Source: Pseudomonadota bacterium
GTDB taxonomy: Bacteria > Pseudomonadota > Alphaproteobacteria > UBA9219 > RGZA01
DNA length: 9,766 nucleotides
Reading direction: 5' to 3'
Assembly (NCBI GenBank): GCA_016195205.1
Contig: JACQAB010000069.1
Coordinates: 1 to 9,766, forward strand
Shown here: piece after piece, positions 1-5,832 of the stretch
Layout of the letters: the number at the start of each line of letters is the position of its first letter
Position numbering within the stretch: position 1 is the first letter of the stretch
Notes under the pieces: generated by a model
What the model saw: the letters and a program-made list of their open reading frames with translations, nothing else
What the model was told of the DNA's origin: nothing
The model's database searches: none
Translations under genes and position numbers: made by a program

Positions 1-153
1 AAAATAACGGTCGTGGGTCACCAGAATAATAGCTCCCTCAAACTGAGTGAGACTGTCTTGAAGAACGTTCAGAGTTGCCATGTCGAGAGCGTTGGTGGGT
101 TCGTCCAAGACCAGAAGATTGGCGGGTTGAAGACGCGCTTTAGCAAGGCAGCG
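1..153 (-). pseudogene. 5'-truncated remnant of an ABC-F family ATPase gene (runs off left edge)
   Basis: Read on the minus strand, this stretch encodes the second half of an ABC nucleotide-binding domain. It starts with LAKARLQPANLLVLDEPTN (extended Walker B with catalytic Glu and D-loop, here ALD) and runs to the H-loop VTHDRYF at the window edge. The DEPTN-x-LD plus VTHDRYF pair is typical of soluble ABC-F proteins (Uup/EttA-like), which act on ribosomes. What should precede it, the Walker A and the LSGG signature, is missing. Above about position 153 the frame continues as Tyr/Phe-rich, unrelated codons and meets a TGA at 184-186. Beyond that lie a palindromic repeat and then sspB. I infer a decayed gene whose 5' part was lost by deletion or rearrangement. 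The C-terminal part lies outside the window, so its state is unknown. Confidence 0.72.
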
Positions 154-175
154 TGAAAAGTGAAGAAAAAAATAC

Positions 176-273
176 AAGAATAGTCATGCCCGCGCAGGCG
201 GGCATCCACAAATGCCCAGCGGCACGTCTTGTGTTTTTCGTGGATCCCCGCCTCCGCGGGGATGACCCTTCTT
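176..273. repeat. Palindromic dispersed repeat ('SWIPASAGMT' type)
   Basis: Two imperfect inverted arms, 176-209 and 240-273, are separated by about 30 bases. The left arm contains GTCATGCCCGCGCAGGCGGG. The right arm is its near reverse complement, with GGATCCCCGCCTCCGCGGGG. Read through on the plus strand, the right arm gives the peptide SWIPASAGMT, the usual spurious translation of a repeat family scattered in many proteobacterial genomes. The structure would form a strong hairpin in RNA from either strand. It lies just downstream of the sspB stop, so it may act as a transcription terminator or RNA stabiliser. That role is inference. Confidence 0.8.
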
Positions 274-296
274 AAGGGGTCGCTGTTTTCTAAAAT

Positions 297-800
297 TCAG
301 GTTTTCTTCTCGTCTGTAGACGCGGGCTTTTTGCGGAACTGGTCAAGATTGACCACCACGCCTTTTTCAACTTTTTCTTCGGCCGAAGCGGGCTTTTCTT
401 CCTCGCCTGGAACGGCTTCTCCTAAAGCCTCTTCATCTTCTTCGTCTTCCACCGTCTGGAACTGCAACGCGAAGTTCACTGATGGATCGGCAAAAGTGGT
501 AATGGCGGCGAGCGGAATGGTCAGCCGCTCTTTCACGTTGTTGAAGCTTAAGGTCACGCTGAAGCTTTCGGGCGTCACCACCAGCCCGTAATACTGGTAT
601 TGCAGGACGATGGTCATTTCCTTGGGGTATTGCTCGTGCAGATAGGGGGGGATCTGCACGCCCGGATAATCGGTCAGGAACGAGATGTAAAAGTGATGGC
701 TGCCCGGCAGCCCCTGTTCCGCCACCATTTTCAGGGTGTCGGCCACCACGCGCCGCAGCGCGTTTTCCACCATCAGATCATAGCGAAGTTGTTCGTCCAT
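297..800 (-). CDS. sspB: SspB-like ClpXP adaptor protein (alpha type)
   Basis: A 167-residue protein resembling the alphaproteobacterial SspB family. These cytoplasmic adaptors bind the ssrA degradation tag and deliver tagged proteins to the ClpXP protease. The folded domain covers about residues 5-116 and includes ALRRVVADTLKMVAEQGLPG, HHFYISFLTDYPGV and the YYGLVVTPESFSVTLSFNN strand region. A flexible acidic linker follows (about 117-147, rich in Glu). The tail VVVNLDQFRKK (148-158) looks like the short C-terminal ClpX-binding motif of this family. Start ATG at 798-800; GGCGGA lies immediately upstream, so the Shine-Dalgarno is weak or too close. The gene lies directly downstream of ssrA on the same strand, beyond the ssrA terminator. 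This places the tagging RNA and the adaptor for its tag side by side. Confidence 0.88.
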   Translation of the reverse strand: MDEQLRYDLMVENALRRVVADTLKMVAEQGLPGSHHFYISFLTDYPGVQIPPYLHEQYPKEMTIVLQYQYYGLVVTPESFSVTLSFNNVKERLTIPLAAITTFADPSVNFALQFQTVEDEEDEEALGEAVPGEEEKPASAEEKVEKGVVVNLDQFRKKPASTDEKKT

Positions 801-852
801 TCCGCCATGTCAGGACGGACAGGCGGGAAAGTCAAGCTTCGGTCTTTTGCAG

Positions 853-887
853 AAAAAGTGGGGGGCTTCTGTTGCCCGGTGCCCCCC
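853..887 (-). terminator. Rho-independent terminator of ssrA
   Basis: On the minus strand a GGGGGGC arm (887-881) and a GCCCCCC arm (866-860) form a 7-bp all-GC stem around a 14-base loop. AC and five T (857-853) follow. It sits just after the end of the tmRNA coding piece and before sspB. It probably ends ssrA transcription and limits readthrough into sspB. Confidence 0.8.
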
Positions 888-1174
888 GAACCGCTGAGTT
901 GAAAACTCTAGTACCTAAATCCCGGAGGATTAGGCAGCCAGAGCGACTTCAACTTCAGGAGCAACGTTGTCGTTGGCATCCATAGTTTAGCCCGATAACG
1001 GCGGAACCATCCCGAGCAAAAACCGCGTCTTTACTGCATACGTCGATCCTGTTTCGCCCCCACAGAAAAGCTGCCCTATTCCGGAAGCTTTTATGGTGGA
1101 GGCGCCGGGTACTGCCCCCGGGTCCGTTCTGCCTATTCTACGCAGCGTTTATCGCCATAGCCGGAACACCGGCA
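888..1174 (-). ncRNA. ssrA: Transfer-messenger RNA, circularly permuted two-piece gene
   Basis: tmRNA rescues stalled ribosomes and tags the unfinished protein. Gene order on the minus strand is permuted. The acceptor piece comes first (about 1174-1094) and ends in CGCCTCC-ACCA. An intervening segment follows (1093-1062), then the coding piece, which starts GGGGGCGAAACAGG at 1061. The two termini pair as a 7-bp acceptor stem (GGGGGCG with CGCCTCC, one G-U). TATGCAG (1040-1034) pairs with CTGCGTA (1145-1139), joining the halves. The tag frame (977-930) encodes ANDNVAPEVEVALAA and then TAA; the ALAA end is the ClpX-recognised type. The intervening segment folds through AAAAGCT/AGCTTTT arms and would be excised. 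The T-loop is GGCAGTA within CCGGG/CCCGG, not the canonical TTCRA form. The exact 5' end of the acceptor piece and 3' end of the coding piece are estimates. Confidence 0.96.
1062..1093 (-). other. Intervening segment of permuted ssrA precursor
   Basis: These 32 bases lie between the encoded CCA end of the acceptor piece (1094) and the first G of the coding piece (1061). Perfect 7-base inverted arms, AAAAGCT and AGCTTTT (1092-1086 and 1072-1066), make a hairpin that holds the two termini together before excision. In known permuted tmRNAs this segment is removed by tRNA-type processing. The arms are seen directly; the processing is inferred from the family. Confidence 0.85.
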
Positions 1175-1179
1175 TGCAG

Positions 1180-1208
1180 AATATATAGCAGAAAAAGGGT
1201 TGCGAAAG
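1180..1208 (-). promoter_or_regulatory. Putative ssrA promoter
   Basis: A TATATT -10 box (1185-1180, minus strand) lies a few bases upstream of the presumed 5' end of the acceptor piece. The -35 region at 17-bp spacing reads CTTTCG, a poor match, so support rests on the -10 box and its position between the folA stop and the RNA. Confidence 0.4.
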
Positions 1209-1257
1209 GGTTCTTTTGTATTTTCATTGATAATTCAACTCATTACCGCACCCGCAA

Positions 1258-1752
1258 TTAGGGTATGCGGCCATAAGTGCAGAAGCGCAAATTCACGCCG
1301 TTTTCGCTAACCGGGTGGGTATTTTCCAGGCGCCAGCGCGCCGGATCTATTTCAGGAAAAAAAGCATCGCCCGCGATTTCCTGGTCGATATGGGTGATGT
1401 AAAGTTTTTGCGCCATGGGAAGAGTTTGCGCATAAACCTGCGCGCCGCCCACCACGAACAGAGGCGTTTCGCCTTCGCGCCAGGAATCAATGTCTTCCAG
1501 CCGGCGGATGATTTTCACGCGTGTATCTTGAAATTTTATATCACGGGTAAGGACAAGGGTTTCGCGCCCCGGCAGGGGTTTCTTCAGGCGTTGCAGGATG
1601 GATTCGTAGGTCACCCGGCCCATCAGCACCGCATGGCCCAGGGTGGTTTCCTTGAAAAATTTCAGGTCGCTGGGAAAATGCCACGGCAGATTGCCGTTTT
1701 TGCCAATGACCCGGTTTTTTCCGGCGACGGCGGCCAAAAGAATAAGCGTCAT
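1258..1752 (-). CDS. folA: Dihydrofolate reductase
   Basis: A 164-residue cytoplasmic enzyme that reduces dihydrofolate to tetrahydrofolate with NADPH. Length is normal for bacterial DHFR (about 160). Visible motifs are the N-terminal strand LILLAAVAGKNRVIGKNG, then NLPWHFPSDLKFFK with Trp23-position equivalent W24 and the catalytic acid D29 (E. coli Asp27). MGRVTYESI (44-52) and LVLTR (66-70) are cofactor-site elements, followed by FVVGGAQVY (99-107) and GDAFFPEI (128-135). Start ATG at 1750-1752 is preceded by GGAAG at good distance (AGGAAGCCGAATG). It begins 8 bases after the thyA stop, so the two are almost certainly one operon. FolA recycles the dihydrofolate that ThyA produces. Confidence 0.97.
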   Translation of the reverse strand: MTLILLAAVAGKNRVIGKNGNLPWHFPSDLKFFKETTLGHAVLMGRVTYESILQRLKKPLPGRETLVLTRDIKFQDTRVKIIRRLEDIDSWREGETPLFVVGGAQVYAQTLPMAQKLYITHIDQEIAGDAFFPEIDPARWRLENTHPVSENGVNLRFCTYGRIP

Positions 1753-1760
1753 TCGGCTTC

Positions 1761-2633
1761 CTATATAGCGATCGGGGCGCTGATGGCGGGGTGGGGGTCG
1801 TATCCGGTCAGCGTGAAGTCTTCATAGGTGAAATCAAGCAGCGAGTTGCGTGAAGGATTTAGCGCCATGACGGGGCGCGGGCGAATGTCGCGCGCCAGCT
1901 GGGTTTTTACCTGGTCGAAGTGATTCAGGTAAATATGCGTGTCGCCGAAGGTATGCACGAATTCCGCCGGTTGCAGCTTGCATACCTGCGCCACCATCAT
2001 CAGCAACAGGGCATAACTGGCGATGTTGAACGGTACGCCCAGGAATAAATCGGCACTGCGCTGATACAGCTGGCATGACAATGTGCCATTCGCGACGAAA
2101 AACTGGAACAGCGCATGGCAGGGCGGCGGTGATTTGTTGATTTTCGAAAGCGCCAGCGGGTTCCAGGCCACCACCAAGTGCCGCCGGCTGTTGGGGTCGC
2201 GCTGCAGGCGGCTGACCAGTTCGGCGATTTGATCCACGCCCTTGCCCTTGCCGAGAGTTTCGCCGCCGAAGTCACGCCATTGCTGTCCGTAAATGGGGCC
2301 AAGATCACCGTTTTCATCGGCCCATTCATCCCAGATCGTTACCTTGTTGTCCTGCAGATAGCCGACATTGGTGTCGCCTTTCAGGAACCACAGCAACTCG
2401 TGAATGATCGAGCGCAGATGAACTTTTTTGGTGGTCAAAAGAGGGAAACCCTTACGCAAGTCGAAACGAATCTGGTGGCCAAAGCTGGCCAGCGTGCCGG
2501 TGCCGGTGCGGTCATCGCATTTCACACCATGGTTCAGCACATGCGCCAGCAACGCCAGATAAGCTTCTTCGCCTTCGGGGAAGGCGGGGCTTTCCTGGCT
2601 AAAAGTCGGGCTGGGGTGGGGCGCGGAAGACAT
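1761..2633 (-). CDS. thyA: Thymidylate synthase (ThyA type)
   Basis: A 290-residue enzyme that methylates dUMP to dTMP using methylene-tetrahydrofolate. Motifs include DRTGTGTLASFGHQIRFDL (41-59, with the phosphate-binding Arg), the active-site SPPPCHALFQFFV with nucleophile Cys172, and QRSADLFLGVPFNIASYALL (191-210). FGDTHIYLNH (229-238) binds the nucleotide sugar. The protein carries about 22 extra N-terminal residues, rich in Ser/Pro, compared with the 264-residue E. coli enzyme. The start is still supported by AAAGGAAAA just before ATG (2631-2633), and no later Met fits. First gene of the thyA-folA pair and divergent from nhaA. The last residues PAISAPIAI match the usual family end. Confidence 0.97.
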   Translation of the reverse strand: MSSAPHPSPTFSQESPAFPEGEEAYLALLAHVLNHGVKCDDRTGTGTLASFGHQIRFDLRKGFPLLTTKKVHLRSIIHELLWFLKGDTNVGYLQDNKVTIWDEWADENGDLGPIYGQQWRDFGGETLGKGKGVDQIAELVSRLQRDPNSRRHLVVAWNPLALSKINKSPPPCHALFQFFVANGTLSCQLYQRSADLFLGVPFNIASYALLLMMVAQVCKLQPAEFVHTFGDTHIYLNHFDQVKTQLARDIRPRPVMALNPSRNSLLDFTYEDFTLTGYDPHPAISAPIAI

Positions 2634-2708
2634 TTTTCCTTTATACGTTTTGGAATCGTTGCGATACTGCCACGTCGTTCTGCTTTCCTCAAGCCAACAA
2701 AGCTAGCT

Positions 2709-3866
2709 ATGCCCGCGCGCGCTTTTGCTCGGTTTCTTTCCAGCCAATATTTTGGCAGTGGGCTGCTACTGTTGGCCACAGCGCTGGCCCTGGTTATTGC
2801 CAATTGCCCCGTGGGCGCGATCTATCACGAAATTCTGCATGGAGACATCGGCTTCGCCGCTGGCAGCGTCTCGGTACACATGTCCTTGGCCCATTGGATC
2901 AACGAAGGGCTGATGGTGCTGTTTTTTCTGGTGGTGGGGCTTGAAATTAAGCGCGAATTCTTGCATGGGGAACTGTCACGCGCATCGAAAGCCTTTTTGC
3001 CGGTGATTTGCGCCGCGGGCGGAGTGATTGTTCCTGCCCTGATTTTCATGCTGATCAACCGCGCCGAACCCGACCACTGGCGCGGCTGGGCCATTCCCAC
3101 CGCGACCGATATCGCCTTCGCGCTGGGATTGCTGGCGCTAGGCGGGCGCATTCCTTTGGCGCTTAAGGTGTTTCTGGCGGCGCTGGCGATTATCGACGAC
3201 CTGATCGCCATTCTGATCATCGCCTTGTTCTATGGCGGGCCCATTCATATCGATCCGTTCTTGTTCGCGGCGGGCATCATGTTCTGCCTGTTTGCCCTGA
3301 ACCTGATGCGCATTACCCAGCTTTGGCCCTATTTAATGCTGGGGTTGGTGTTGTGGGTGGCCGTGCTGCAATCAGGGCTTAGCCCGACGCTGGCAGGCGT
3401 ATTGCTGGCGATTATGATTCCAGTGGGCGACCGGCGTGACATCTCGCCTCTGCATCGTTTGGAAGACGCGCTACAGCCCTTATGCGCCTATTTTATCATG
3501 CCAATTTTTGCCTTTGCTAATGCCGGACTTTCGCTGAAAGGGATTTCCTTGGCCGATTTTTTCGCTCCACTCACGCTGGGCATTATTCTGGCGCTGTTTT
3601 TTGGCAAGCAGGCCGGAATTTTTCTGGCCGGGCTTGCCGCGGCGCGCATGAAATGGGCGAAGCTGCCCGAGGGCGCCAGCTTGCTGCAACTTTATGGCGT
3701 GGCGGTACTGGCGGGCGTGGGTTTCACCATGAGCCTGTTTCTGGGCACGCTGGCTTTTCCGGACGAAGCGTTGTGGAATCAAGCGCGCCTTGGCGTGATT
3801 TGCGGCTCGCTGCTTTCGGCGGTGGTGGGGATTACACTTTTGCGCTTCGCAAAGCCTACGCGTTAG
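2709..3866 (+). CDS. nhaA: Na+/H+ antiporter NhaA
   Basis: A 385-residue inner-membrane antiporter that exports Na+ (or Li+) in exchange for H+, supporting pH and salt homeostasis. Length is close to E. coli NhaA (388). Hydrophobic helices run through the whole chain. The family residues are present: the TATDIAFALGLLAL motif with D134, IIDDLIAILIIALFY with the ion-binding pair D163/D164, and Lys300 in LFFGKQAGI. GFTMSLFLG (338-346) is also typical. The frame stays open upstream to 2178, but that stretch is antisense to thyA. ATG 2709 gives the normal family length and N-terminus. Its Shine-Dalgarno is poor (AAAGCTAGCT). The stop overlaps the pleD stop by 4 bases, tail to tail, with no room for a terminator between them. 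Confidence 0.95.
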   Translation: MPARAFARFLSSQYFGSGLLLLATALALVIANCPVGAIYHEILHGDIGFAAGSVSVHMSLAHWINEGLMVLFFLVVGLEIKREFLHGELSRASKAFLPVICAAGGVIVPALIFMLINRAEPDHWRGWAIPTATDIAFALGLLALGGRIPLALKVFLAALAIIDDLIAILIIALFYGGPIHIDPFLFAAGIMFCLFALNLMRITQLWPYLMLGLVLWVAVLQSGLSPTLAGVLLAIMIPVGDRRDISPLHRLEDALQPLCAYFIMPIFAFANAGLSLKGISLADFFAPLTLGIILALFFGKQAGIFLAGLAAARMKWAKLPEGASLLQLYGVAVLAGVGFTMSLFLGTLAFPDEALWNQARLGVICGSLLSAVVGITLLRFAKPTR

Positions 3867-5215
3867 TTTTCCGCGCCCATGACCTTGTCGCGGCCGCTTT
3901 CCTTGGCGCGATAAAGCGCGGCATCGGCTTTTTGCAGCAAGGTGCCGGCATCGGCCTCGCCGATATCGGTTCCGGCCACGCCGATGCTTAAGGTCACGGG
4001 TAAATCGACCTGCGGACGCGCCAGGCTTACCGGCCGTTCCGCCACGCTGCGGCGAAGACGTTCCGCCACGCGCAAAGCAGCCTCATGCGGTGTGTCGGGC
4101 ATGAGGATCACGAATTCTTCTCCGCCCAGCCGCACAATCACATCCAGAAAGCGCATGCCGCCATGCAGCCGCCGCACAATTTCCTGCAGCACCTGGTCTC
4201 CGGCATGATGGCCATAGGTGTCGTTGATTTTTTTGAAATGGTCGATATCGGCGATGGCAATCGACACGGGCTTTTTGTTGGAGGCATAGCGTTCAAACAG
4301 CCGCGGCACGTTTTGCTCAAAGTAATGGCGATTATAGGCGCCCGTCAGCGGATCGGTGATGGCCATGGCCATGCTGCGTTCGTAGGAAAGCCGCAACCGG
4401 TCATAGCCGCGCTTGTTGCGGATTTGCGTGCGCAGGCGGGCCTGCAGTTCCAGCGCGTCCACCGGCTTGAAGATGTAGTCGTTCGCGCCAAGGTCCAGCG
4501 CCTTGGCAATGCGGCCAATATCGCTTTCATCGGCATAAACCACCAGCGGATGCATGCGGGTTTCTTCCTGGGCGCGCAGGTTGGCGCAAACACGCAGGCC
4601 GTCTTCGGTGTTCAGGCCCAGGCTGATCAGGAACACATCGATGGGGTGGCGCGCCAGCAGCGGTGCAATCTCGTCGGATTTGTGCGCGACATGACAGACA
4701 AACCCGGCCCGCTCCACATTCTTGCGGATGATGTCGGCCTCATGCGGTTGTTCTTCCAGCAAAAGCACGTGGGCGTTGGCCGGAGAGGAAAGATCTTCTC
4801 CCTCCACTTCCAAACCTTCGCGCAGGCGCCATTCATCCATCAGGCTTTTCAGGCGCAGGCACGAACGCACGCGCGCCAGAAGGGCGATGTCATTCACCGG
4901 CTTGGTTAGAAAATCATCGGCCCCGGCTTCCAGCCCGCGCACGCGGTCCTGCACGTCGGACAAGGCGGTGACCATGATGACCGGAATATTGCGCGTGGCC
5001 GGTTCGATTTTCAGGCGCTGGCAGACTTCAAACCCGTCCATTTCCGGCATCATTACGTCCAGCAGCACCAGATCGGGCTTCTCGCGCATGGCGATTTCCA
5101 GCGCCTGGGCGCCGTTCTCGGCCGTAAGCACGGCATAGTATTCCCGCGTCAGCTTGGCGGTAAGCAGCTTGACGTTAAGGGGGTTGTCGTCAACGACAAG
5201 AAGCCGGCCGGCCAT
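3863..5215 (-). CDS. pleD: PleD-like response regulator diguanylate cyclase (REC-REC-GGDEF)
   Basis: A 450-residue cytoplasmic regulator that makes cyclic di-GMP from two GTP when phosphorylated; Caulobacter PleD has 454 residues. REC1 (about 4-125) has the acidic pair D9/D10, phospho-acceptor D53, T83 and K105. REC2 (about 148-268) keeps the fold and K250 but has Ser198 where the phospho-acceptor Asp should be. It is therefore the degenerate dimerisation or adaptor type expected in PleD. The GGDEF domain (about 285-447) starts with DPLTGAYNRHYFE. It contains the active motif RLGGEEF (GGEEF at 364-368) and the product-inhibition site R355-F-L-D358, five residues before it. Activity and feedback control should both be intact. 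It starts 6 bases after the divK stop and is probably cotranscribed with divK. Confidence 0.95.
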   Translation of the reverse strand: MAGRLLVVDDNPLNVKLLTAKLTREYYAVLTAENGAQALEIAMREKPDLVLLDVMMPEMDGFEVCQRLKIEPATRNIPVIMVTALSDVQDRVRGLEAGADDFLTKPVNDIALLARVRSCLRLKSLMDEWRLREGLEVEGEDLSSPANAHVLLLEEQPHEADIIRKNVERAGFVCHVAHKSDEIAPLLARHPIDVFLISLGLNTEDGLRVCANLRAQEETRMHPLVVYADESDIGRIAKALDLGANDYIFKPVDALELQARLRTQIRNKRGYDRLRLSYERSMAMAITDPLTGAYNRHYFEQNVPRLFERYASNKKPVSIAIADIDHFKKINDTYGHHAGDQVLQEIVRRLHGGMRFLDVIVRLGGEEFVILMPDTPHEAALRVAERLRRSVAERPVSLARPQVDLPVTLSIGVAGTDIGEADAGTLLQKADAALYRAKESGRDKVMGAEN

Positions 5216-5221
5216 GGCAAC

Positions 5222-5611
5222 TCATTTTTCCAGGTAGGATTGAACGGTTTGCAGGAAGGAACTGATTGAAATGGGTTTGGCAAGATAGTCTTCGCAGCCG
5301 CTTTGGCGGATTTTTTCTTCATCGCCCTTCATGGCGAAGGCGGTGACGGCAATCACCGGAATTTTGGCAATGGCGGAATCTTTCTTGATCATCTTGATCA
5401 GATCATAGCCTGAAATTTCGGGAAGCTGAATGTCCATCAGGATCAGGTCGGGATGCTCGTCATGCGCCAGGCGCAGCGCCTCCTTGCCTTCGCGCGTTTC
5501 CAGCACGCGGTGGCCCTTCGAGATCAGCAGGTCGCGGAACAGCTTGGTGTTAAGTTCGTTGTCCTCGACGACGAGAACCGTTTTTCCGCTAGGGGCGGGC
5601 ATGGGGGCCAT
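5222..5611 (-). CDS. divK: DivK-like single-domain response regulator
   Basis: A 129-residue protein consisting only of a receiver domain. It has the acidic pocket E16/D17, phospho-acceptor D60 (LILMDIQLPEISG), T90 (VTAFAMKGDEEKIR) and K112 (AKPIS). The segments VEDNELNTKLFRDLL and AVTAFAMKGDEE are strongly DivK-like. In Caulobacter, DivK is a diffusible phospho-signal between the DivJ/PleC kinases and DivL-CckA that controls CtrA and the cell cycle. Two starts are possible: ATG 5609-5611, or ATG 5600-5602 (residue 4), which is nearer the usual family N-terminus. Neither has a clear Shine-Dalgarno. First gene of the divK-pleD pair, a common alphaproteobacterial arrangement. Confidence 0.94.
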   Translation of the reverse strand: MAPMPAPSGKTVLVVEDNELNTKLFRDLLISKGHRVLETREGKEALRLAHDEHPDLILMDIQLPEISGYDLIKMIKKDSAIAKIPVIAVTAFAMKGDEEKIRQSGCEDYLAKPISISSFLQTVQSYLEK

Positions 5612-5826
5612 TCGACAGAAGTTGGAAGAACAGAATGACAGGGAACAGGTTAATAAATGGCTGATGGGAGGGGAAGGCCAGTTTTTCAGACGAGCTTAGC
5701 CTTGGTTAACATGGCGCAAGGGCGATTGAATTGGGCCGAAGGATGGCAGTAGGATACGGCGCATAGTTTTAGTCATTTCGAGCAAGTCATGGCTCGGCGC
5801 ATAGTTTTAGTCATTTCGAGCAAGTC
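5612..5826. other. Divergent intergenic region, divK / large hypothetical gene
   Basis: A 215-base gap between two divergent genes, with no ORF of note. On the minus strand (divK side) it has two TTAACC motifs (5709-5704 and 5653-5648), which resemble CtrA half-sites. On the plus strand TTGAAT (5726-5731) and TAGGAT (5750-5755), 18 bases apart, could be a weak promoter for the downstream gene. The right end carries a 38-bp tandem repeat that reaches into the coding sequence. Confidence 0.5.
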
Positions 5827-5832
5827 ATGGCT
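5757..5832. repeat. Perfect 38-bp tandem duplication across a start codon
   Basis: Unit 1 (5757-5794) and unit 2 (5795-5832) are identical; each runs from CGGCGCATAG to AAGTCATGGCT. The start codon used for the 672-residue ORF (5827) lies in unit 2. The same ATG also occurs in unit 1 (5789), but the offset is 38 bases. The first ATG therefore reads a different frame, which ends after 26 codons. Two units only, with no spacers. Confidence 0.97.

Noticed and set aside
229..591. Plus-strand ORF with SWIPASAGMT near its N-terminus
   Set aside because: The first part is the translated palindromic repeat and the rest is antisense to sspB.
2178..2708. Upstream extension of the nhaA frame by 177 codons
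   Set aside because: It is antisense to thyA, not NhaA-like, and the ATG at 2709 gives the usual NhaA length.
4085..4909. Long plus-strand ORF (274 codons) inside pleD
   Set aside because: Antisense shadow of a GC-rich gene with clear REC and GGDEF motifs; no family motifs of its own.
5757..5832. CRISPR or direct-repeat array
   Set aside because: Only two units, abutting, with no spacers and no cas genes nearby.
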